Shown one piece after another: positions 35,201-44,351 of a stretch of DNA of 64,000 bases (positions are counted from its first letter, which is position 1; every line of letters begins with the position of its first letter). This stretch comes from Onchidella celtica. Lineage: Eukaryota > Mollusca > Gastropoda > Systellommatophora > Onchidiidae. Location: assembly GCA_963931925.1 (NCBI GenBank), contig OZ007569.1, positions 68,645,920 through 68,709,919 of the forward strand, given 5' to 3'. The notes beneath the pieces are model-generated. The model saw only the letters and a list, made by a program, of their open reading frames with translations. It searched no databases and was not told the DNA's origin. The position numbers were made by a program, and so were the translations under genes.

Positions 35201-35308
35201 CCGGAGTGACTTGTTTGATGAAGGAGCAGTCAGGCCAGTGGAGTCCTTTCGGCTTTGTCCATTGTCCTTCATTGAATCTACAGGTGCAGATGCTCCCCCT
35301 TCTCCCAA
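32291..35308 (-). CDS. LINE copy C ORF, endonuclease-reverse transcriptase, 1005 aa
   Basis: The start ATG reads [18 protein letters not shown]. Residues from about 35 to 270 form an AP-like endonuclease with [29 protein letters not shown] and [10 protein letters not shown]. Residues from about 500 to 800 form the reverse transcriptase with [51 protein letters not shown] and FCYLGSIID. The C-terminus is basic ([25 protein letters not shown]) and ends LYPDPG. There is no RNase H domain or CCHC knuckle. All motifs that define catalysis are present. Translation is presumably from the bicistron-free LINE transcript. Confidence 0.93.
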   Translation of the reverse strand: MGEGGASAPVDSMKDNGQSRKDSTGLTAPSSNKSLRIASWNVRSMYEAGKSAQVTMEMRRYRLHILGVSETRWIQSGLKQLNSGEKILYSGREDKKHTEGVAIILSKHAQRSLRGWEPYGRRIILASFTTKNKNINMNIVQIYAPTNEATDEDKDDFYNQLQEIVDTLPRKDVNIIMGDANAKIGQDNTGYEDIMGCNGLGQMNENGERFASFCAFNSYVIGGSVFPHKRIHKATWISPDGVTENQIDHFCITRRFRRSLEDVIVQRGADVGSDHHMLLARLKLRLKKQGTRAGTKRRKFQVSLLDGDKKEEFQLTLRNRFKPLVDLEETVDLETHWAKVKGVLTSTCQDVLGEKKVEHREWISQKSLDLIRIRRDLKEQVNASRTRSSRVGNQEEYRASAKEVKKSIKKDKEEFIGMLAEKAEKAATGGHMRILYQTTKTLAGKYGKPEVPVKDYNRKAIFGKEAQAKRWIEHFNSLLNRPPPSNPPDILPARNDLPISCDPPTKAEINDAIKQLNRGKAAGPDQIPPEALKADAAGAAEGLHSLFSRIWIGGKFPKDWKEGHLVKLPKKGDLSNCSNYRGITLLSIPGKVFNRIILKRIQNATDQKLREEQAGFRSNRSTTDQIATLRIIVEQSLEWNSQLIVNFLDYEKAFDSIDRETLWRILRHYGIPEKMVNLIKSMYEGTSCRVVHDGELTDSFDIKTGVRQGCLLSPFLFVLVIDWLMKETTSGGRNGIQWTPWTQLDDLDFADDLALLSHTHDQMQAKTTALNKISESIGLRIHPAKSKVLKIVAPPSAQVRVGDQPLEDVESFCYLGSIIDKKGGTEAEVKARIGKAQAAFTSLSKIWRTKDISLKTKLRIFNSNVKSVLLYGCETWNASQACIKRIQVFINRCLRKLLKIRWTDKVSNEIVWKRTRQSPVREEIGRRRWRWIGHTLRRPGNSITKKVLDWNPQGKRSRGRPRGTWRRARENDVQRSGKTWNNVKKLAHDREGWKVFVGGLYPDPG

Positions 35309-35513
35309 GATAAAAGACTGATTTAAAGTATTTGCTTGTGTTTCTGTAACTGGTTTATTTTTACAGGGTGGGTAGTTGGCCCACCGCCAACTGGCTCTTC
35401 TCGGGAGACCAGGACCTTTGCACCTTTAGTCGCCTCTTACGACACGCAGTATCACGTCAGATGTATTCTTTGCTATCCCTCTTCTGCAAGAGGGTCCCGC
35501 ATCTGCACGGGCG
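35309..35513 (-). promoter_or_regulatory. LINE copy C 5' UTR with hairpins
   Basis: Read on the - strand, the element begins CGCCCGTGCAGATGCGGG (a CCCG/CGGG hairpin). Then comes a perfect 7-bp hairpin CCCTCTT-GCAG-AAGAGGG at 35477-35494, then GTCG-TAAGAGG-CGAC. The same elements occur in copy D (hairpin at 47845-47862). An internal promoter is expected in such LINEs but no specific motif was recognised. Confidence 0.6.
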
Positions 35514-35531
35514 CTTAATAAGCGCTTACCT

Positions 35532-38500
35532 ATACGCACATATATGCGGTATCCTTTATAGGGTTGCCCATAGCTCTGAAAAGAGACATGCCCTACCGCT
35601 GAACATTGTTACGAATTTTAGTTGATATTGACAATGGCTTTCACTACAGGTCATTCTAAATGCCATCAGTTTGGGTAGTTATTTTACCATTCACTGTTGA
35701 AAAACAGAATAAGCCCTGCAACTGTCAGTAATTTGCACAGTTTCATGCTTCATCGTATATATGTTTCTTAACCATGATTGACATAGCATGTGCAGATAAA
35801 ATTTCATGCAAAAAAGATAACATGAAGTGCACAAATTTTACAGATTTTGATCTAATTTGCCCTCATTTTTTATAATTGAAAAACATGATATGTGATGCAA
35901 TTCAGGATGCAACATTGGCCCTGTCTTATGTTTGCCTAAATAAGGCATTTTTCTACCCTTAATATGAGAGATCATTTTGTCCCAGTATACCAGCAACAGG
36001 CTTGCTATTAGAATGCCCTAGTTTGTGTCAGAAATGTTTGTTACTAATGAATTTAAGAGGATACTCAATAATTAACAGTGCAAATAAATACATTTTTTGG
36101 TCCTTACTTGAGAAAAAACACCTCATGATAAAAATATGCATCAGCTTTACAAAACAATTAATTATACATGTATTCAGAAAGTGTTGGTTGAAGCAACCTC
36201 TGTGGTGTTACATGAACCAGTTTCAAAATCCTCTATGGTTGTAAGAAAAGGTAAACTACATGTACATGGATTTGTATATTTTTATCATAGATACAGACTG
36301 TCTCTTGAAAAACCATTTTGACAAGAATATTGTTTAAGATTCATAATTATTGTATCCTTTTCTGACAATCGACGGCCAAAATACTAATTTACTGCAGAAC
36401 TGCCTTATCATTTTGCATTTTCACTTAATTGCTGTAATTTAAGTGGGCAGCACTTAGTGAATATTTTTTTGAGCCCTCGTTGACAGATCAAGATTGATGA
36501 ATGATATTATCATGAATGGAAGTGAAGATTTGTATTCCTCATGGTCAAATAAATGTGTGGGTTTTTTTTGTTGCATTTTGTATTTATGCTGACCGAGTTG
36601 AATTGGGCCATATTACTGCTCCATGGTTGCGGAGAATAAACGTTGAAATTCATATTCTGTTCTTGGTCTGAATGTGTTATTTCTCATGTGCTTTTTCAGA
36701 TTGGTATGTGGCACGAAATGCCTGCTGGTAACTTTAATTCTTGTCATCTCAGTGCTGCAGTTTTGATTTACTCAGATTTACTAGTCAAATCAGGAGGCCC
36801 TGAGAAAGTTTTTGTTGTTCATGTTTACTCTGGCAAGAACAGGAACAGCCAAAGCAGAAGGATCAGAACAGCCGCACAACTTTCTAAATATATCATGTGG
36901 TAAAATGAAGAGTGTTCAGAATGAGGTGAAAAAACAAAAAAGAAAAATCATACAAAAATTACCAATTTGCTTGTATTTGCTCAGGTACTAAAAATTCCCA
37001 TGTAAATATCAGGAGAGAATGCTTATGTAGTAAATGAAACAAGACATGATCATAATCAATCAAATAGCCTGCATTCTGCACATGCGCATTATTTGTTAAT
37101 GTTGAATAATCCATAACACCAAACCTTGCCGGATTTTTCTAAGGCCCAAGTTTACATCAGAAGTGTAATTTTTAAAATGATCTTGTCCAGCGATCGACTC
37201 TGTGAAACAAACTTTCCTAGCCTAGCAATGCGTGACCACATTCAAATTAGGCATCTAATGATAAAGTTACACGTCTCGTAAACTTTAGCCAAAATGTTAA
37301 ATCTGATAAGAATGGACTCTTTTCTTCATGGTATTTCATCGAAAAAGTTGAGTGACATGTCTAAGGGTCAAATGCAGTCTATATTTATATTTCTCATAAG
37401 CACAGTTCCAATTGTTAAAAGGCCTGTGAATTTATTCACATTAACATTTCAGACCCTGTGAAATGTTCACTTTGCAGCTTTCTGGTGAAATCGGTTTGAG
37501 TGCCCTTTCCCATTGGAACAAAAGATTTAGGTCAGGGCCTGGTCTCATCTAGTGATGGCAAGTTACCAAAAAATCATACAGTTAAGCAAATGACTCTTTT
37601 AAGTTTCGGGGGGTTATACATGTATTACTAAAGGTGATGAGCGAATCAGCTACCGCTTTCTCTTTATTGGATGTTAAATTATGCACAGAAACCCGTCATC
37701 ACCAGCAATTCATTTGCTGTGTGAAATGGCACACTAGTGTGGGAGGAGGCTAGTAATTTTAATTTGTGAAACATGTTTTACTATTATTTAAAGCAAATGG
37801 CATGCATTGTGAAAGATATATAATATACATTTTACATGCATGGCCATATTACAGTTTACTGGGCATATTTTTGGATTGTCTTTTTACATCCTAAAACAGA
37901 TGTTCTTCAAATGTTTCACCTTCAAGAAAACCTATGGTGGTCTTTAAAAACTCTTAACATCACACATACATGAACATATTATTATGTTTTCAGAGAACTG
38001 GCCAGTTGTAGCTGTGCATCCGTGTGTGGCAATAAGCCTAAGACTAATAAGAGGCATTATCTTACAATGATCAACTGTTGGTAGTTGCACTGACCCATCT
38101 GGTTGAATAATTTTCCCACCAAAGCTGCATTGTCCAGTTATCCTAAACTGATTTGCACAGTCGCTTGTTAATCTTTCTCTGTGCATTCCTCATCAAAGGT
38201 GAGGCAGTGTACACGATAAAGTTTTCTGAAGAATGACTGATATGAAATTACCATTTTCTCACTTGTTAATTAATTCCCGTATCTGTACTTTCCATTTTTG
38301 AAATATGCTGTAATAAAGAAAAAATCTTGTATTCTCATATATTTTTCTTTCATTTATTTTTTTATGTTTTAAATTTCTGGTTCAACTTGTAATGCAACTT
38401 ATTGAAAATTCTATTATTAAAGATAATTCACAGTAGACTAATATATATATAGAGTTCTCTCTCAGAGCTTACAATATGCATGGAGAATTTATTTCCTTTC

Positions 38501-38577
38501 CACTTTGTTGGTATTTTAGATGATGTCATTTTGTTGTATACGTTACCGGCAAAATATGAAATCAGGCATTCTCTAGC
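35532..38577. other. Intergenic sequence, nothing recognised
   Basis: About 3 kb of AT-rich DNA between LINE copy C and the small hAT-like element. Short frames (for example 36643-36903) show no conserved motif, splice context or biased composition. Confidence 0.5.
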
Positions 38578-38858
38578 AGTGCTTCCAGAAATCCGCAAAT
38601 GGCGAAATTTCAGCAAGTTTCGCAAAATTCCTTGTTTTAAAATGTGTGTATAAATTGTAGTTATATTGATGTTTAGTTGGCCCTACAACATGCTCAGATT
38701 TTGATTTTTTACCCTCTATTTTTTAAATTTTTCTTCGGCTTCAGGGGGCTTCAAATTTGGGGCAGTACACAACGTCCCCCTGAAAACCCCCTACCAGGGC
38801 GCTGCCCTGGACCTGGACAAATTTCCTCGAATTTCTTTCTTGGCTGCTGGAAGCACTG
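38578..38858. mobile_element. 281-bp MITE with CAGTGCTTCCAG ends
   Basis: Terminal inverted repeats CAGTGCTTCCAG (38578-38589) and CTGGAAGCACTG (38847-38858) are flanked by direct TCTAG (38573-38577 and 38859-38863). The interior has the palindrome CCAGGGCGCTGCCCTGG. The ends resemble hAT elements, though only five duplicated bases are clear. Confidence 0.75.
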
Positions 38859-38990
38859 TCTAGAATAGAATGCCAAAAAGGAGACAGCAAAGTACGAAGA
38901 ATTTAATATTGTACACATGGCCTAGGCATATTTGTTTTGGCATTCTATGTTTTGGCATGCCTGGATTTCATACATTGCCAGTAACATATC

Positions 38991-39952
38991 GGGTGATAAA
39001 AAAAAAACTGCCAACATTGACACCAAATATCTTGCAATCCTTTTGATGAATCCGTGAGAAATTTTGGAAGAGTAATTATATGTGTAATGCTATGTTAAAA
39101 TTTCATCAAGATTTAATCATTACTTTTAAAGATATTTTAGATTGTCTGTCAAAAATTAATAAAACAAGCCCGCTGAGAGAACGATGATTTTAAGGCAAAT
39201 TCAGCTATCCAGTACACAACAGTTGAGCAGACTACCTTTCCAATCCAACCTTATTTTGTAGATCTAAGTTTAGCAGACGACACTCAACCAAGCCTTTTCA
39301 GTTTTGCTTCCTATAGTGTACATTGATTACCTCCAATCAAGTGTATTCCAACTAATGTGAAATCTAGTGGCATTTCAACTAGAAAAACTTGTTTTGTCTT
39401 TCCTTTGATGTCATAATCATCATTTGGTAACATTCTTGGATTAAGATCAAAATCTAGATCTAGTTTTTGATCTGATTATTTTCACCTAGGCCTAACATGG
39501 TATTTAGTTCCTCGGATCGAATTGTTATTGAGACTCTCTACAAGGAAAAGGGGTAGATGGGTGCTCGAATTGTGAACGAATTTCCCAATAAGTACTGTGG
39601 TCTAAAAGAAGTGTCAATTCATTGGTCAGCAAAATCATTGCAACAGGAACTTCAGACAGAAAGAAAGGCAGCGGTAGACCAAAAACTGTGAAAACATATT
39701 TGACCATTTGAATCACTAAATATCACTAAATTGTAAGTACAAATTTTTATTGCACATCATGCTTTTTCGCATTTTGACCTACCTTAACGCTTTACTTAAC
39801 TTTTTTTCAATGAAGCTATTTCATTCAATTTTCGTAAGCATACACATTATGTATTTACCCATACATATGTGAAATATCATTGAGATCGAATAAGCGGTTC
39901 ATGAATTATAAAGCTTCAAATTTGGGGCAGTTTTTTTTTTTTTTTATCACCC
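38991..39952. mobile_element. MITE with GGGTGATA-A(n)-CTGCC ends
   Basis: The left end GGGTGATAAAAAAAAACTGC (38991-39010) is matched in inverse by CTGCC-type sequence, a T-run and TTATCACCC at about 39926-39952. TA lies near both junctions, which suggests a Tc1/mariner-type insertion. The 960-bp interior is AT-rich with no transposase. Confidence 0.68.
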
Positions 39953-42835
39953 TATTATATACTCCACTTCACTTCAACTGTGAGCCTATCTGCTCTCTGA
40001 ATGTCCACAGCAATTTATAAGTCACAACTAGCTTTTTACAAATGGAACAACAAGCACAAACTGAGAAGTCAGGACATTATAAGTGATGTATTATGTTTAT
40101 TCAAAAAGTGTACAACTGGTTCCTATGAAAAGTAATGATAGCTTCAAAAGACTGAATGTGATTTCCATATATGGCACAATCACTTATTACCACAGCACAT
40201 ACATAGAACTACAGTTACACAACATCACCACTGCTGACATAGTAAAATTCTGTCAGCAGCTATAATGTTTACCCTGAACATACTAAATGCAATCATCAAA
40301 AACTTTTTGGACATCTAAAAATGACTGAATTCTTTTACTCAAATAAACCCAGCACCTTCAAAATGAACATTTCCTTTACCAACAACTGCGTATTTCAGAG
40401 AATTTTTCATCTGCGCAAATATTACCCATAAACACTTCTCTCAGATACACTGTATCTTGTTTCATATCATTATACATTTGTGTTTCTTTCTTCTTTTGTT
40501 CCACACTGAGCATTGAAGATAATACTTAAAAGGTTTGGAATTTTGAATCTGTCTCAATCAGATTGAAACACTGAAGATATTGTGACAACTAATGAACTAC
40601 AGTGAACCTGTTTTAGAAAACAAAATAAAGGGGAGGGGAAAAACAACAACAACAACAACAACAAAAAAAAACAAAAAAAAAAACAGACAAAAGGTGTTGC
40701 ACAACTGAACTGAACATTACCATAATAGATCACAGATTTATAATTCAGGAGAGCATAGTGGGATGGCATTAAACCAAAACCAGAGACAGAGTGAACTGTC
40801 TGAGAAAAACAAATGTCACAGATGGTTATTTCCTCCTGTGCCACATTCTTGTTGAAGTAACACAATGAGGCAATTTTTTTAAAAAACTATTTCTTACCGC
40901 TCACATTGCAAGTTCACTCATAAACACATCATTAGGTTCAAGATCAGATGTGTCACTTTCTCTTTAGACCCCAAAAGAAATTTTTAAAATCTCAAATACT
41001 TGGAACATAGTAATTTTTGACGGAGGTGAAATTTTTCATCACAAAGATATATCAGAGATCACAGATAGTGGGTTACACCACAGGATATTCTAGAGTAGAA
41101 ATTAAACATTTGTATTATGCCTACAGAGAACATGGACTGAGTGCTATTTGACTAACTAATGAAGACACACAGGACTGAGAAAAGTAGATGTCACTAAAGA
41201 TCAATCTATGAACAACAAAAAACTCTCATGGAAAACAGATTCCAGAGATTATGTAACTGGCTCGAGATTAGAACCGTGACCCCTTTCCTTCACAGTAGGT
41301 TATACTTTTTAACTAAACAGAAAAAATGTTCATTAGTAAATGCTAAAACGAACAGAAAACACGTGCATATAATACATATAATGTTAGGTATAGTGTGGAT
41401 TCTTCCACCAAAATGCATGCGATCGGCGCGAATGCCGGAACACAAAACATTGCAATGCCTCTCTGACGAGTACCAAATAGTCGGCAATGGTCCATAGCAA
41501 AAAATTTATGTCAAAAACTATACTGATGTTATACCCATTCTCAACATATATCTATTCCAAAAACAGTTGTGAAAGTGAAAATATGTAAATGTTAACTTTC
41601 ATAATCCCACATCTTCATACCTGTCAATCGTATTGACAGTGGCACTTCATGCCAAGAAGTCCTATTATATCAAACTTTCACTAACAACTTGCACATCTGA
41701 GTGAATATCATCAATGAAATTTGAGTATCTGTCATAAACAGGATAAAAGAAAAAAGTCTCAATATTGTGAATGAGGTAATGAGCACATGACCAACAGAGG
41801 AGATCTGACCACTGAGAAGACTACTTATGACCTCATTTCAGTGGTACTGCTGGGAAAGCTTGGTCTAAGCCCATCTAAAGTTCACAAATATTAGGAAGAA
41901 ATGACACAAGCACTTCTACAGTCAAGGATTTCTTGCACAATGTCACTGTTTACTTTCACTAGCGGTTAGTGATCAGTTTCCTCATGACAATGCAAGGGAC
42001 TGAATTGCCCCAAAATCACAAGAAGAGATGTAAGGCTTTCATAAAACTAGTAAAGCAATGCAGTGATCACTGCACAAAAACCACACTCACTGAATGTATA
42101 TAAATTCAACAAGAGGTATGCTATAGCATTTATAAAGTTTTGAATGAAAGTGAAGAAATTTACACTGTCATAATAGGTAATTTGAATTATCATTATTACC
42201 TCCTTGTCCACAACAAGGAACATAAAACTATCATTACAAATGTCAGTAACTACAGTGGATGAAACTAGCACAGTATATTATATGACGGATTTGATCACAA
42301 CAATAACCAATCCACAAACATTCACTGATAAGTGGATCGTGCCTCTTGCAACCCAAAACACATGACTTTCTGTATCTGAATATTGCATGTAAATAAAAAG
42401 ATACTATGTATATCGATCACCATTAAGAGAAGAAATTAAATGCCACATAAAATTCATATTGCTTCCTATTGCCAGCATCACAGAAAAACAGCTGAAAATT
42501 TTATTCCCACCATTCAACAACTTTACTGATGATATCCCATTCTATAGACAGACACCCAATGAAAACCATCGTCATGATACTCTCTTTAGTCAAAACTGCA
42601 TTTGATTCCTGTTTTGTAATCGGATGTCTTAATACATCTCTATCTCTGTATGCATTTATCAGTTTCGCTGCAGATATCCTATGACTCTCAGGTGTCACTC
42701 ATACTACACGTACTCCTTTACATTTGCACTGTAATACTCTGAACTTTACAAATTCCTGTCTGGCCACAGAAAGGGTATGACTATGAGGTAAAAAAAGAAG
42801 AAAAAGTTTCAAGACATTCATGCAATAACCTAAGC
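39953..42835. other. Intergenic or distal PC 3' UTR
   Basis: AT-rich sequence without recognisable genes. It holds an AAC microsatellite (about 40640-40662) followed by A-rich sequence. Confidence 0.45.
40640..40683 (+). repeat. AAC microsatellite and A-rich tract
   Basis: About seven AAC units run into a poly-A tract broken by single C bases. Confidence 0.85.
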
Positions 42836-43182
42836 AAATTAAATGCACTGATTAGATGACAAGTTGACCTGCCAACAGCTGAACACAGTTATTGGCTATA
42901 ACTGACAATTTACACTGCAAAACTTCTCAAAAAACAATGAGCCACAATTATCACATGCCACCAACAACAAACAAGTATAGATCTAGATCACTGTCTGAAA
43001 GTCTACGAAAATTAAATGCACTGAAGAGATGACCAGTTGACCAGCCGACAGCTGAACACAGTTATCAGACATAACTGACAATTCAGACTTTACAAAACTT
43101 CTCAACAAATATTTGAGCCACAATTATCACATGTCACCAACAGCAAAACAAGTGTAAATATAGATCTATGTCTAAAAGTCTG
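42836..43182. repeat. Two-copy tandem duplication, 173-bp unit
   Basis: The unit 42836-43008 and 43009-43182 align along their whole length with scattered differences. Shared words include CAGCTGAACACAGTTAT and GAGCCACAATTATCACATG, and both end near TAGATCTA and a GTCTGAAAGTCT-like sequence. It has no coding content. Confidence 0.88.
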
Positions 43183-43288
43183 GTTATTCTCTGGAGCATC
43201 CAAATACATGTATTCCATATACACACACCACATTTGAAGATGCAAGAACAATTTTTAACAAGCTTTTATAGAGCACGGTTAATGCTTA

Positions 43289-43294
43289 TTTATT
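43289..43294 (-). other. PC: Candidate PC polyadenylation signal
   Basis: TTTATT on + (AATAAA on -) lies about 800 bases downstream of the PC stop. It is the nearest exact hexamer I found. Usage is inferred. Confidence 0.35.
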
Positions 43295-44093
43295 TGGATT
43301 ACTTGAGCAAGCATGCTGTTTGCTGTGAAGATAATACTTATCACCAGAAGGTAGACTATGGAGTTGGGGAATTAATATCCCAACAACACTGCCTTGAGGA
43401 AAATTCACTTTAGTCAGACTACATCCTGGAAACAGAACAAGCCATTTCACAATTTCACAGAAGAAAAGGAAAGAAATTAAAGCCTGAGACATTGTAAACA
43501 AAAATATAAATTTTCTTAGTTTTAAAAAAGGAGAGGAATTGACTCCTGGATTTCTCAAAGAAAAAGCTGGAAATATTAACCTGAAGACTGAACACAACAT
43601 TCAAAACCACACTGGGCTGACTGAAATAAAAATGCTATTTTAGTCTTTGCCCTGCACTTTAGTTTTACATCTCTGCTCTTTGTAGATAAAATTTTACTAT
43701 CTGCACAAAATTTTCAAATTGTCGAAGCAGCAAAAGCACCCTGATCTTGATGATTATGCACAAAACTTGTCTTCATAACACTACTGTGAGTGACATTTAA
43801 AAGATGGATCTAAGAAAGCAATACAATCAGAAGAAGGTAAGGATATGTCAAACCAGGAAATTGAAAGAACATCCTACTGGCATCTGAAATAAGTGTACTG
43901 TTTACTAATTAAGTGTTCGTCAGGGGCTGCAGTTTGTGCTTCAAAACATCAAAGTTTGGTAAGCTGACAAATGTCTTTACAAACTGGCATAATCGTTCTA
44001 CATTCCATACCACTCATTCAAATGGTTCAATGATTTTGCTTCATTAGGTGTAAGTGATTTAGCGAATGTCACATCTGTCAATGAATAAGACAA

Positions 44094-44351
44094 TTATTGT
44101 TTGCCCTCAATTTCCAGTAACAAATCATCTCCTTCCAACTTCATATCTTTACTGACTGCAATCAGCTTCACTGTGCCAGCCAATGGTGCGCTCACAACCA
44201 TCTCCATCTTCATTGCACTGAGGACCAGTAGTGGCTGTCCTTTCTCCACCTCTTCTCCCTCCTGCACTTTAATGTCAATGACGGTTCCAGGCATGGGAGC
44301 TCCTACCGAGCCCCTCACACCTTTCAGAGCCTTGGGGTGCACATGCATCTC
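44094..44351 (-). CDS. PC: PC terminal exon c12: biotin carrier domain
   Basis: It encodes [20 protein letters not shown], then [19 protein letters not shown] with the biotinylated Lys in AMKM, and ends [11 protein letters not shown] plus TAA. It has the complete 80-residue swinging-arm fold. Confidence 0.96.
   Translation of the reverse strand, partial: EMHVHPKALKGVRGSVGAPMPGTVIDIKVQEGEEVEKGQPLLVLSAMKMEMVVSAPLAGTVKLIAVSKDMKLEGDDLLLEIEGKQ

Larger units (their letters stand above)
32274..35513 (-). mobile_element. RTE-like LINE copy C, full length
   Basis: A 3240-bp element lies between 14-bp target duplications. It has a 5' UTR of about 205 bp (35309-35513), one long ORF and a 3' UTR of about 17 bp ending in three ATG repeats. 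A very short 3' UTR with a microsatellite-like tail and a single ORF of about 1000 residues are RTE-clade features. The length equals that of copy D apart from one tail triplet, which fixes both ends. It looks intact and young. Confidence 0.95.
32260..35531 (-). repeat. Target-site duplication around LINE copy C
   Basis: ATAAGCGCTTACCT occurs at 32260-32273 and 35518-35531. Four extra bases CTTA (35514-35517) lie between the 5' end of the element and the right duplication, repeating part of the duplicated word GCGCTTA. Confidence 0.92.

Noticed and set aside
41228-41497. 89-residue + strand frame and a possible second tRNA-like SINE near 41260
   Set aside because: GGTTCTAATCTC on the - strand only loosely resembles a B box, no A box sits at the right distance, and the frame has no motif.
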